Assembly: GCA_017649945.1 (NCBI GenBank) | Contig: JAGCFU010000022.1 | Coordinates: forward strand, 23,293-87,292 | Direction of reading: 5' to 3' | DNA length: 64,000 nucleotides | From: Bacteroidales bacterium | GTDB lineage: Bacteria > Bacteroidota > Bacteroidia > Bacteroidales > F082 | Notes under the pieces: generated by a model | What the model was told of the DNA's origin: nothing | Database searches by the model: none | What the model saw: the letters and a program-made list of their open reading frames with translations, nothing else | In this document: positions 16,314 through 24,527 of the stretch, one piece after another | Layout: each line of letters opens with the position of its first letter | Position numbering within the stretch: the first letter of the stretch is position 1 | Made by a program: the position numbers and the translations under genes

Positions 16314-16775
16314 TCATATCTGTTTCAGCAGGTTCACCATCTCGATTGCGGTTGTCACTGCATCGTAGCCTTTGTTTCCTGCTTTTGAACCGGCTCTTTC
16401 AACGGCCTGTTCGATGCTGTCGGTGGTGAGAACACCAAAGATTACCGGCACTTCGGTCTGGAGACCTACTGTAGCGATGCCTTTTGTTGCCTCGTTAGCA
16501 ACCATGTCGAAATGTGGTGTTGCGCCACGGATGACAGCGCCCAAGCACACGACGGCGTCGTATTTCTTGCTTGCAGCCATCTTCTTCGCCACGAGCGGAA
16601 TCTCGAAAGCGCCCGGAACCCAAGCCACGTCGATGTTTTTCTCGTCGCCACCGTGACGTTTGAAAGCGTCGATGGCACCACCCAACAGCTTGTTGGTGAT
16701 AATCTCGTTGAAACGGCCAGCAACGATAGCGATTTTCTGGCCTTCTGCTAATAATTTTCCTTCTAAAATGTTCAT
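16314..16775 (-). CDS. ribH: 6,7-dimethyl-8-ribityllumazine synthase
   Basis: It condenses 5-amino-6-ribitylaminouracil with 3,4-dihydroxy-2-butanone 4-phosphate, the next-to-last step of riboflavin synthesis. The 153-residue protein has all family blocks: '[11 protein letters not shown]', 'VPGAFEIP', '[14 protein letters not shown]' and '[12 protein letters not shown]', with the catalytic His at 'GATPHFD'. It is the last gene of the rib operon and follows ribBA after 50 bases that hold a different heptamer array. Confidence 0.97.
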   Translation of the reverse strand: MNILEGKLLAEGQKIAIVAGRFNEIITNKLLGGAIDAFKRHGGDEKNIDVAWVPGAFEIPLVAKKMAASKKYDAVVCLGAVIRGATPHFDMVANEATKGIATVGLQTEVPVIFGVLTTDSIEQAVERAGSKAGNKGYDAVTTAIEMVNLLKQI

Positions 16776-16815
16776 GTTTATTTAATTTAAAGATTTAATA
16801 TTCAAAATTTAAAAT

Positions 16816-16850
16816 TAACTTCTAACTACTCACTTCTAACTCCTAACTCT
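16816..16850. repeat. Five TAACTCC-type heptamers at the ribBA 3' end
   Basis: Five tandem 7-bp units (TAACTTC, TAACTAC, TCACTTC, TAACTCC, TAACTCT) span the ribBA stop codon. On the coding strand they read GAGTTAG. The stop TAG (16826-16828) and the last six to seven codons come from the array. Confidence 0.8.
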
Positions 16851-18052
16851 TTCACATGAAGCATGTGCCCCATCTTTTTATACTTTGTATATAAATAGAA
16901 TGCGTCTTTTTCGTTACAGGTCATCTCAATAGGCTCACGACCTACGATTTCGATGCCGTATCCTTCCAAACCGCTGATTTTCATCGGGTTATTGGTCATC
17001 ACGATGATTTTTTTAGCACCTAAATCCGCTAAAATCTCAGCGCCAGTGCCGTAATCTCGTAAATCTGCAGCGAAACCGAGTGCAAGGTTAGCCTCTACGG
17101 TGTCCATTCCCTTGTCCTGCAAGGTATATGCTTTCAGCTTGTTAATCAAGCCGATGCCACGGCCTTCCTGACGGAGATAGAGCAACACTCCCCTGCCCTT
17201 CGCCTCGATACGGCGCATCGCCTCCTGCAGCTGCTCGCCACAGTCGCAACGCATAGAGCCGAAAGCGTCGCCGGTCAAGCATTCTGAGTGCACACGGCAT
17301 AAAACCGGTTCATTGGTGCTCAAATCGCCTTTCACCAGCGCCACATGATGCTCGCCAGTGATCTTATCGACGTAGCCTATAGCCTTGAAAGTGCCGTATT
17401 TTGTCGGAAGTTCGGCTTCAGTAACACGTTCAACCAAAACTTCTGTCTTGCGGCGGTATTTTATCAACTCTGCTATCGAAGTAATTATCAAGTTGTTAGC
17501 CTTCGCAAACTGAATCAGCTCAGTGGTTCGCATCATGGTGCCGTCTTCGCGCATGATTTCGCAGCAGAGACCGCATTCCTTCAATCCTGCAAGGCGCATC
17601 AAATCGACGGTAGCCTCTGTGTGACCGCCACGTTTCAAAACTCCACCCTGACGTGCCTCGAGCGGGAACATGTGTCCCGGACGACGGAAATCCTCAGGAC
17701 GCGCTCCATCTTCAACGACTTTCATAGCGGTAATGGAGCGTTCCACCGCCGAAATGCCTGTTGTGGTGTCTCTATAATCGATTGAAACAGTAAACGCAGT
17801 GCAGTGATTGTCGGTATTTTCAGTTACCATCTGGTTGAGTTTCAATCGTTTGCATATCTCCGAACTCATCGGCATGCAAATCAAGCCTTTGCCGTATGAC
17901 GCCATAAAATTCACGTTCTCAACGGTCGCAAACTCAGCCGCACAAATCAAATCGCCTTCATTCTCGCGGTCAGGGTCATCGACAACGATGATCATCTTAC
18001 CTGCGCGAAGGTCTTCCAAAGCTTCCTCAATAGTGTTAAAATCTTTGTTCAT
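16826..18052 (-). CDS. ribBA: Bifunctional DHBP synthase / GTP cyclohydrolase II
   Basis: The N-terminal half (to about residue 200) is 3,4-dihydroxy-2-butanone-4-phosphate synthase, with '[11 protein letters not shown]' and '[22 protein letters not shown]'. The C-terminal half is GTP cyclohydrolase II with the zinc Cys set in '[11 protein letters not shown]' and 'MRCDCGEQL' and the '[10 protein letters not shown]' loop. The two activities supply both precursors of RibH. The start lies five bases after the ribE stop. The final residues ELGVRSE are encoded by a heptamer repeat and are not part of the family core. Confidence 0.96.
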   Translation of the reverse strand: MNKDFNTIEEALEDLRAGKMIIVVDDPDRENEGDLICAAEFATVENVNFMASYGKGLICMPMSSEICKRLKLNQMVTENTDNHCTAFTVSIDYRDTTTGISAVERSITAMKVVEDGARPEDFRRPGHMFPLEARQGGVLKRGGHTEATVDLMRLAGLKECGLCCEIMREDGTMMRTTELIQFAKANNLIITSIAELIKYRRKTEVLVERVTEAELPTKYGTFKAIGYVDKITGEHHVALVKGDLSTNEPVLCRVHSECLTGDAFGSMRCDCGEQLQEAMRRIEAKGRGVLLYLRQEGRGIGLINKLKAYTLQDKGMDTVEANLALGFAADLRDYGTGAEILADLGAKKIIVMTNNPMKISGLEGYGIEIVGREPIEMTCNEKDAFYLYTKYKKMGHMLHVKELGVRSE

Positions 18053-18057
18053 CTATA

Positions 18058-18699
18058 TTAAAAATTATTGTCTTTCAATAAGTTAAGTAATCGTTCATCA
18101 TTTCTTGCGGTGATATTTCCCACAAATTTCTCGATATATTTCCCGACGATGTCGTTCTCCAAATTCACGGTGTCGCCGATTTCTTTCTTGGTCAATGTCG
18201 TCTCGTCTTGAGTGTGCTGGATGATGGAAACGCCGAAGTCGAAACTGCTTACATCAGTGACTGTCAACGAAATACCGTCTATTGTGATGGAGCCTTTTTC
18301 AACGATATATTTCAAAATCTCAGGTCTCGTCTCAATTTTCACTCGTATCGCCTTGTCGTCACGAGTCATTTTTGAGATAACTCCGATACCGTCAATATGT
18401 CCCGAAACTATATGTCCGCCGAAACGACCATTAGCTGGCATCGCACGTTCACAGTTCACTAAATCATTGATTCTCAAATCTTTGAAATTGGTACGATTCA
18501 TCGTTTCAGGCATCACATCGGCAGTATAAGAGCCATTATCAAAGGTCGTAACCGTCAGGCAGACGCCGTTTGTGCAGATGCTGTCGCCTATATGGATGTC
18601 ATCCAGAATCTTCTGCACCGCGATTGTCAGCCTGATGCTGTTGGCATGCCTCGTTATCGCCTTCACCTTTCCAATTTCTTCAATTATTCCCGTGAACAT
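18058..18699 (-). CDS. ribE: Riboflavin synthase, alpha subunit
   Basis: It dismutates two 6,7-dimethyl-8-ribityllumazine molecules to riboflavin. The 213 residues form two homologous lumazine-binding barrels. The N-terminal signature 'MFTGIIEEIGKV' is exact, and the internal duplication shows as 'DSICTNGVCLTV' and 'GSITIDGISLTV'. The gene overlaps the end of ribD by 16 bases, which indicates translational coupling. Confidence 0.96.
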   Translation of the reverse strand: MFTGIIEEIGKVKAITRHANSIRLTIAVQKILDDIHIGDSICTNGVCLTVTTFDNGSYTADVMPETMNRTNFKDLRINDLVNCERAMPANGRFGGHIVSGHIDGIGVISKMTRDDKAIRVKIETRPEILKYIVEKGSITIDGISLTVTDVSSFDFGVSIIQHTQDETTLTKKEIGDTVNLENDIVGKYIEKFVGNITARNDERLLNLLKDNNF

Positions 18700-19841
18700 A
18701 TCTTTCCTTTTATTAAAATATCTCCGTTAATATTCTGAATATCAATATTTTGCAGATTTATCGCCGCGCTCATTTTGTCGATTCCTTTGCCGGAAACAGG
18801 AGTCTTGGCGCCTTCTCCGCCGATGATTTTCGGTGCTATGAACGTCCAGACCTCATCAACGCAACCGGCCTCAAGGAATGCGGCATTAAGTGTTCCGCCG
18901 CCTTCAAGTAGAAGAGAGTCAATGCCCATGGAACCTAATTTGATCATCAAATCGTTGATATCAACATGATTGTTAATTGATTTACATTCAAGAACTTCAA
19001 CCCCAGTCATTTCGAGCGACCGTAAGGAGTCGAGAAATCTCCTGCAATTGAATGAGATTTCTCCATTCCGCTCCGCTTCAGTCGAAATGACGGTTGTAGC
19101 AACAATAGTTCTGTATTCCCTCGCTGTCTTAACCAACTGAGAATCAACAGGAATTCTTAAATTTGAATCGACAACGATTCTAACAGGCTGACGATGATTC
19201 CCTTCCAATCGGCAGGTCAGCATCGGGTCGTCTGCGAGCACCGTGCCAATTCCAACGATAACGCCAGCCAATTCGCTTCTCAATTCATGAACCATCTTAC
19301 GTGATTCCTCATTCGTCACCCACTTCGAATCGCCTGTATGCGCTGCTATTTTGCCGTCGAGGGTCATCGCGGTCTTCATGATGACGTATGGTTTCTTGGT
19401 GGTGATGTATTTCAGGAACACCTTGTTCATCTCACGGATCTCGTTTTCGCAAAGTCCGACTTCTACCTCAATGCCGGCTTCTTGCAACATTTTCACGCCT
19501 TTTCCAGCCACCAACGGGTTCGGGTCAAGGATGCCGACAAAAACTTTTTTGATGCCTTTTTCGATGATTATTTCAGTGCAAGGAGGCGTTTTCCCGTAGT
19601 GACAGCATGGTTCAAGTGTTACATAAAGTGAAGTGCCTTTAGTTTTTGTATTACAACGTGTTAAAGCATTACGTTCTGCGTGATATTCACCATATTTCTC
19701 GTGGTATCCTTCTGCAATTATTGCGCCGTCGTTCACCACCACACAGCCGACTAAAGGATTCGGATGGACGTATCCTCCGCCCTTCTTGGCGAGCTCGATG
19801 GCGCGCCGCATTAACTCGATGTCTTTTTCACAATATGACAT
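18684..19841 (-). CDS. ribD: Riboflavin biosynthesis deaminase/reductase RibD carrying a palindromic insert
   Basis: The N-terminal deaminase domain has zinc ligands in 'HAERNAL' and 'PCCHYGKTPPC'. The C-terminal reductase domain has 'PYVIMKTAMTLDGKIA', 'DSKWVTNEESR' and 'LLEGGGTLNAAFL'. At 385 residues it is longer than usual because an 86-bp palindromic repeat (19006-19091) is read in frame as about 29 residues within the reductase domain. It lies between the strand ending 'TIVATTV' and 'EVLECKSIN'. The frame is intact, so the protein is probably still made. It is the first gene of the rib operon, directly behind the riboswitch terminator. Confidence 0.95.
   Translation of the reverse strand: MSYCEKDIELMRRAIELAKKGGGYVHPNPLVGCVVVNDGAIIAEGYHEKYGEYHAERNALTRCNTKTKGTSLYVTLEPCCHYGKTPPCTEIIIEKGIKKVFVGILDPNPLVAGKGVKMLQEAGIEVEVGLCENEIREMNKVFLKYITTKKPYVIMKTAMTLDGKIAAHTGDSKWVTNEESRKMVHELRSELAGVIVGIGTVLADDPMLTCRLEGNHRQPVRIVVDSNLRIPVDSQLVKTAREYRTIVATTVISTEAERNGEISFNCRRFLDSLRSLEMTGVEVLECKSINNHVDINDLMIKLGSMGIDSLLLEGGGTLNAAFLEAGCVDEVWTFIAPKIIGGEGAKTPVSGKGIDKMSAAINLQNIDIQNINGDILIKGKICSRE
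19006..19091. repeat. 86-bp double-palindromic repeat element inside ribD
   Basis: Outer arms GTCATTTCGA (19006-19015) and TCGAAATGAC (19082-19091) are perfectly complementary. Inner arms GAGAAATCTC (19032-19041) and GAGATTTCTC (19054-19063) are also perfect. The pattern matches a palindromic repeat family that I recall as common in Bacteroidota intergenic regions. Here it lies inside a gene and is translated. Confidence 0.85.
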
Positions 19842-19869
19842 AAAAAAAGCCCTAAATATACATCAGGGC
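19842..19869 (-). terminator. Riboswitch expression-platform terminator touching the ribD start
   Basis: On the minus strand GCCCT and AGGGC (plus positions 19865-19869 and 19849-19853) form a stem followed by seven T residues that end at the ribD ATG. Termination here would stop all rib transcription when FMN is bound. Confidence 0.75.
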
Positions 19870-19896
19870 ATCATATTTGAAAAATTTAACCAAACT

Positions 19897-20011
19897 AAAC
19901 TTCTCTCATCCGGACTTTAACCGTCGGTTTCGGAATTTCACCGAATCAGTTCCCAAAGGGAAGTCGCGGACTGTCACCGCCGGAAAGGAATTTCACCTTG
20001 CCCTGAAGTTT
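19897..20011 (-). promoter_or_regulatory. FMN riboswitch (RFN element)
   Basis: The conserved core is clear on the minus strand: 'AGGGCAAGGTGAAATTCC', 'CCGGCGGTGACAGTCCGCGA' and 'GTCCGGATGAGAGAAG'. Closing helix P1 is AAACTTC (20005-20011) with GAAGTTT (19897-19903). It binds FMN and controls the rib operon. The AGGGC in the 5' part of the aptamer is complementary to the 5' arm of the downstream terminator, a possible antiterminator pairing. Confidence 0.96.
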
Positions 20012-20017
20012 ACGCTG

Positions 20018-20025
20018 CAAAGATA
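20018..20025 (-). promoter_or_regulatory. -7 box TATCTTTG of the rib operon
   Basis: A perfect -7 box immediately upstream of the riboswitch, consistent with a transcript that begins at or just before P1. Confidence 0.8.
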
Positions 20026-20045
20026 CACAATATTTTGATATTGCG

Positions 20046-21011
20046 TTATATTTTATTGCATTTTTTTAACAAAATGAAGTCGAGTGTGACCATAGCAGCC
20101 ATCGCCTCAACCATCGGGAGCACTCGAGGCACGACGCATACATCGTGACGTCCTTGTATCTCCAGAGTTGTCGCATTTCCTTGAATATCAACAGTTTGCT
20201 GTGGAAACATCACCGAAGGAATCGGCTTGAACGCAACTCTAAAAACTACATCTTCGCCGTTTGTGATGCCGCCTTGCACGCCGCCGGAATGGTTGGTCTT
20301 GGTGCGGATTCTTTCGCCGTCAAAGATGAATTCATCATTGCATTCACTGCCTCGCATGCTTGCCGCGTTGAATCCTTCGCCTATCTCAAAGCCCTTTGCA
20401 GCATTGATTGTCATCATCGCATGCGCCAACACTGCATTAAATTTCTGAAAAGCTGGCTCTCCGAGGCCCACAGGAACGTTTTTTATGGTTCCCTGAACAA
20501 TGGCGCCCACTGTGTCTTTCTCTCTCTCCTCGCCTATCTGAATCACATTAGACTGAATTTCAATGTCTTGAGTTGCAAGAATCTGTTTGGCTATAGCACC
20601 TGCCACCACACATGGTAACAATGTTCTCGCCGAACCTCTGCCGCCTCCAGCGTAATCTCTGATTCCATACTTCATCTGGTATGTGAAATCAGCATGCGAC
20701 GGACGGAAAACATTCTTGATATTCTCATAATCAGAAGTTTTCGCGTCTTTGTTGCGAATGAGAAACGCTATCGGAGTGCCAGTGGTCTTGCCTTCAAACA
20801 ATCCGGAAAGGAATTCAACCTCATCGGGTTCTTTTCTGGCCGACATTGTATTGTCTTGTCCTGGTTTTCTGCGAGATAACTCTCTTTCAATCAATGATTT
20901 ATCCAACAAAACACCAGCGGGACAGCCGTCGATGACTCCGCCGATAGCTGCCCCGTGTGACTCACCAAATGTAGTCAAGCAAAATGCCGTTCCAAAAGAA
21001 TTGGAATTCAA
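20046..21011 (-). CDS. aroC: Chorismate synthase, TTG start
   Basis: It makes chorismate from EPSP with reduced FMN, the last shared step of aromatic synthesis. Family blocks present are 'SFGTAFCLTTFGESHG', 'LSRRKPGQD', 'RPSHADFTYQMKYGIRDYAGGGR' and 'NHSGGVQGGITNG'. The only family-consistent start is a TTG that follows the TAA of the upstream DUF349 gene without a gap. The usual 'SARETA.RVAAGA' block reads 'SARTLLPCVVAGA' here, so the conserved Glu and Arg of that loop are replaced. At 321 residues it is shorter than common homologs (about 350-360). Confidence 0.93.
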   Translation of the reverse strand: MNSNSFGTAFCLTTFGESHGAAIGGVIDGCPAGVLLDKSLIERELSRRKPGQDNTMSARKEPDEVEFLSGLFEGKTTGTPIAFLIRNKDAKTSDYENIKNVFRPSHADFTYQMKYGIRDYAGGGRGSARTLLPCVVAGAIAKQILATQDIEIQSNVIQIGEEREKDTVGAIVQGTIKNVPVGLGEPAFQKFNAVLAHAMMTINAAKGFEIGEGFNAASMRGSECNDEFIFDGERIRTKTNHSGGVQGGITNGEDVVFRVAFKPIPSVMFPQQTVDIQGNATTLEIQGRHDVCVVPRVLPMVEAMAAMVTLDFILLKKCNKI

Positions 21012-22883
21012 TTATTGTTCGTTTAAGATTTTAATCTTTGTCTCGAGAACCTTAACGTCGTTCTTGAGTTTCGCAATCTTCTTCTCGTATTCGGCTTTCA
21101 GCAAATCTGACTGCTTGCTGTTGGCGAAGAATCCGATGTTGTTCTCCAATGTCGCGATTTCGTCACGAAGTTTCTGAATCTTATTCTGGATGTTCATGCG
21201 TTCTCTTCTGACCTTGTCGCGTGAATCCGGATCATCTTTCAGGCCCGAAATCATATTGCGATACTCGTTGGTAGTCAACTCGTTATCGTTGGCGCGCATC
21301 TTGTCGAACATTCCGTCGATGAGGCTGCGGTATTCGTTTTGGATGCTGTCTTTGACCTTCATCGGGACATGACCGATTGCCATCCATTCTCTCTGGAATC
21401 CACGGATTGCCTCCATATTCTCGTTGCGATCTTTCTTCAACTCGTAAGCCTTGATGCGCTCAATGAGTTCCTGCTTGGCCTTAAGGTTCGCATCTTCCTC
21501 TCCCTTGATTCCTGAGAAATGCGAAGCTTTGTTGCCGAAGAACGCGTCGCAGGCGCTGCGGAAACGCTTCCAAATCTTGTCGCTGTGACGTTTAGGCACC
21601 GGACCGATAGTCTTCCACTCTTCCTGCAGTTTCTTGATGCGGTCGGTGGTCTTCTTCCACTCTGTAGAATCGACGAGATTTTCAACTTCCACACAGATTT
21701 GCAGCTTCTTGTTGTAGTTTTCCATCTGCTGCACCTTGAGCTTGCTGAAAAATTCTTTCTTAGCATCGAAGAATGTGTTCATTGCACCTTTGAAACGGTT
21801 CCAGATTTCGTCGCTTTGCTTCTTTGAAACCGGTCCGATTTCTTTCCACATCTTGAACAAATCGTTTACATCGTTCGACTTCTTCTGATATGCATTGATG
21901 CTGTTAACAGACTCATTTACAATCTCTTCCATCTTCACGCAGATAGCTTCTTTAGCGTCGTAATTAGCCTTCTGCTCTTCCTCAATCTTGGCGTAATGCT
22001 CGCGGCGAATCTGGTTGACCTTGTCAGTTGTGTTTTTGAAACGCTCCCAGATTTCGTCTTTCTTATCCTGCGGCACCGGACCTATCTCCTTCCACTCGTC
22101 GTGATATTTCTGGAGGAGTTTGAACGCTTTTGTCAGTGATTTCTCAAGAAGCAGAAGTTCCGCCTTCTCGCAAAGCTCGATTTTGGCCTCAAGATTCTTC
22201 TTCAGGTCGAGGTCACGTAACTCTCTGTTAATCTTTACTTTATCGTAAAATTTCTCGATGAGGAAATGATATGTGTTCCAAATATTCGACACCTCATTTG
22301 CAGGCACCTGACCGATTTCTTTCCATCTGTCCTGCAACGCGCGGAAGTCGTCGTAAGTCTTTTTCAGAGTCTCCTCAGAATAAATCAAAGCCTTCAATTC
22401 CTCAATGATTGCAAGCTTTTGCTGAAGATTGTCGGCCTTCTGACGCTCGAGCTCTTCTTTGTATTTTTCCTTGTTTACCTTGTAGATGTCGAAAGCTGCT
22501 TTGAAACGTACCTCAAGTGGGTCGTCTTTATGCTCGTAGCTTTCCTTGTCGCCACCGTCAAGGATAAACTGTTCCATTTCACGGTCACGGTCTTCCTTAT
22601 TGAGTCTCAAGAAATTAGACTTGATTGCAACGACTTTGTCCTTGATTTTAGCGATGTCCTGATCCTGGACTGTCTCTTCAAGGAGTTCAACGAGTTGTAA
22701 CTTGTTAAGATTTGAAAAATCAAATTCAAGTTCCTCTTCTTCCTCGTTTTCGTCGGTCAAATCCAATTCATTTTCTTGTGGAATTTCTTCATTCACATCA
22801 ATTTTCACGTTGATTTTTACAGAACCTGGCAAAATTGTCGGTTTGTTGAGTTTCTCAATAGTCTTGAGTTCGGTAGCGTTCAT
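21012..22883 (-). CDS. DUF349 repeat protein
   Basis: The 623-residue, highly charged, mostly helical protein carries about six to seven DUF349 repeats, each marked by 'W..IGPVP...D.IW.RF' (for example 'EWKEIGPVPQDKKDEIWERF' near residue 265). The N-terminal 60 residues are acidic. The C-terminus is a coiled coil ('NKIQKLRDEIATLENN'). The molecular role of DUF349 proteins is not established. It is transcribed with aroC from a promoter at 22977-22984. Confidence 0.9.
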   Translation of the reverse strand: MNATELKTIEKLNKPTILPGSVKINVKIDVNEEIPQENELDLTDENEEEEELEFDFSNLNKLQLVELLEETVQDQDIAKIKDKVVAIKSNFLRLNKEDRDREMEQFILDGGDKESYEHKDDPLEVRFKAAFDIYKVNKEKYKEELERQKADNLQQKLAIIEELKALIYSEETLKKTYDDFRALQDRWKEIGQVPANEVSNIWNTYHFLIEKFYDKVKINRELRDLDLKKNLEAKIELCEKAELLLLEKSLTKAFKLLQKYHDEWKEIGPVPQDKKDEIWERFKNTTDKVNQIRREHYAKIEEEQKANYDAKEAICVKMEEIVNESVNSINAYQKKSNDVNDLFKMWKEIGPVSKKQSDEIWNRFKGAMNTFFDAKKEFFSKLKVQQMENYNKKLQICVEVENLVDSTEWKKTTDRIKKLQEEWKTIGPVPKRHSDKIWKRFRSACDAFFGNKASHFSGIKGEEDANLKAKQELIERIKAYELKKDRNENMEAIRGFQREWMAIGHVPMKVKDSIQNEYRSLIDGMFDKMRANDNELTTNEYRNMISGLKDDPDSRDKVRRERMNIQNKIQKLRDEIATLENNIGFFANSKQSDLLKAEYEKKIAKLKNDVKVLETKIKILNEQ

Positions 22884-22976
22884 CTTTTGATAAATATTTG
22901 ATAATCAATAATTTAATTAAGTTGTTATCAGAATTTTGCATGCGCAAAACACGATATGGGAGTATAAATCTCGCTG

Positions 22977-22984
22977 CAAAGATA
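22977..22984 (-). promoter_or_regulatory. -7 box TATCTTTG for DUF349-aroC
   Basis: A perfect box 93 bases before the ATG at 22883, which leaves a leader of about 85 bases. The leader contains the AT-rich near-palindrome TTGATAATCAA. Confidence 0.65.
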
Positions 22985-23025
22985 ATAAATTTCTCATGAA
23001 ATTGAATTATTTTGAAAAAATTTTG

Positions 23026-23033
23026 TAAGTTTG
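23026..23033 (+). promoter_or_regulatory. -7 box TAAGTTTG for the kinase-RapZ operon
   Basis: It fits TAnnTTTG, with a TTTTG in a plausible -33 region at 23010. It lies 18 bases before the ATG at 23052. Confidence 0.55.
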
Positions 23034-23051
23034 TAAGCTAAAATTTTGGTT

Positions 23052-24527
23052 ATGCTGACATTGGAAGACATTAAGAAAACGATTACGGAACTCATTGAAA
23101 CTCTTGGAGAAAAGGCTTTGGAAACCATTGCGATGCCGAGTTCAGGCTCGTCGAGACGCTACTTCCGGGTGAAGACTGACAAACGACATCTGATAGGAGC
23201 GTATAATATCAACATAGAGGAAAACGACGCTTTTTTCAGTTTTTCCAAGCATTTCAAGGCATGTGGACTTCCCGTTCCCGAGATTTTAGCCATCTCCCCT
23301 GATAAAAACGTTTACATTCAGACTGATTTGGGCGACGATACGCTTTTCAATCATGTTGAGAATTGCCTGAAAAACGACAAATTTGATGCTGAAACGATTG
23401 AATTATACAAAAAATCGCTTGAAAAACTTGTTGATTTTCAGATAGTCGGTCATAAAGGGCTCGATTATTCCAAGGCGTTCCCCACTCCTGCTTTCGATGA
23501 AATGTCGATAATGGATGATTTGAACTATTTCAAATACTGTTTTTTGAAGGAGCAGGAAGAGATTTCATTCAATGAAACTCGTTTAGATGTTGATTTTCAA
23601 CGACTTGCGAAATACATTTTGGAAGCTCCATCAGAATTCTTCATGTATCGTGATTTCCAGTCGAGAAACATAATGATTGTAGATAACGAACCGTATTTCA
23701 TTGATTATCAAGGCGGCAGAAAAGGTCCGCTGCAATATGACGTAGTGTCGCTTCTGTATCAAGTGAAAGCGAGAATTCCTGATGATTTGAGAAAGGAACT
23801 GATTGATTATTACAAGCAAAAATTATCAAAATCGTGTAGAGATGCACGGCCGTGCCTTTCTACAACGACCGAATTCGACAAATATTTCCCGACTTTTGTG
23901 CTTCTCCGGCTCCTTCAGGTGCTTGGAGCTTATGGCTTTAGAGGTCTGATACAGAAGAAGTTACATTTTATGCAGAGCATTCCTTACGCAATCAAGGAAT
24001 TACTGAAAGTAAACGAACAATGGACGATGCCATTTGAGTTGCCGGAGCTGCAGTCTGTGATTCAGCAACTTAACATTGTTTTACCTAAATACGAAAGCAT
24101 TGAGCCTGAACGACTTACAATTACGGTAAATAGCTTTTCATACAAAAACGGCGGTGTTCCCTACGACAAGAGCGGCAACGGCGGAGGTTACGTTTTCGAC
24201 TGCAGGGCATTGCCAAACCCCGGACGTTACGCTGAATACAAGAAAATGACTGGCGAAGACGCTGATGTCATAGAGTTTTTGGAAGACAAGCCTGATGTGC
24301 ATTACTTCTTGCAAAACGTTCAAATGCTTGTTTTCCAGTCGATTGACAACTATCTTGAGCGCGGTTTCAAGAATCTGCAAATCAACTTCGGATGCACCGG
24401 CGGTCAACATCGATCAGTGTTTTTTGCGCAAACGGTCGGTAATATGATTCACGAAAATTATCCTATGGTAAGGGTCGAAATCAATCATTTGGCACAACAT
24501 ATCTCTCATGTTTATGAAGCGAAATAG
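23052..24527 (+). CDS. Sugar-kinase-like phosphotransferase fused to a RapZ C-terminal domain
   Basis: Residues 1 to about 325 are an aminoglycoside-phosphotransferase-fold kinase of the AmgK type: 'SSGSSRRYFRV' near residue 30, catalytic loop 'MYRDFQSRNIMI' and metal site 'FIDYQGGRKGPLQYDV'. Residues about 350-491 match the C-terminal domain of RapZ ('FSYKNGGVPYD', 'FDCRALPNPGRY', 'FGCTGGQHRSVF'), which in E. coli senses glucosamine-6-phosphate. The next gene is a MurU-like nucleotidyltransferase, the partner of AmgK in recycling N-acetylmuramate to UDP-MurNAc. So this is probably a cell-wall sugar 1-kinase with a sugar-phosphate-sensing domain. ATG at 23052 is preferred over an upstream TTG. 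Confidence 0.82.
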   Translation: MLTLEDIKKTITELIETLGEKALETIAMPSSGSSRRYFRVKTDKRHLIGAYNINIEENDAFFSFSKHFKACGLPVPEILAISPDKNVYIQTDLGDDTLFNHVENCLKNDKFDAETIELYKKSLEKLVDFQIVGHKGLDYSKAFPTPAFDEMSIMDDLNYFKYCFLKEQEEISFNETRLDVDFQRLAKYILEAPSEFFMYRDFQSRNIMIVDNEPYFIDYQGGRKGPLQYDVVSLLYQVKARIPDDLRKELIDYYKQKLSKSCRDARPCLSTTTEFDKYFPTFVLLRLLQVLGAYGFRGLIQKKLHFMQSIPYAIKELLKVNEQWTMPFELPELQSVIQQLNIVLPKYESIEPERLTITVNSFSYKNGGVPYDKSGNGGGYVFDCRALPNPGRYAEYKKMTGEDADVIEFLEDKPDVHYFLQNVQMLVFQSIDNYLERGFKNLQINFGCTGGQHRSVFFAQTVGNMIHENYPMVRVEINHLAQHISHVYEAK

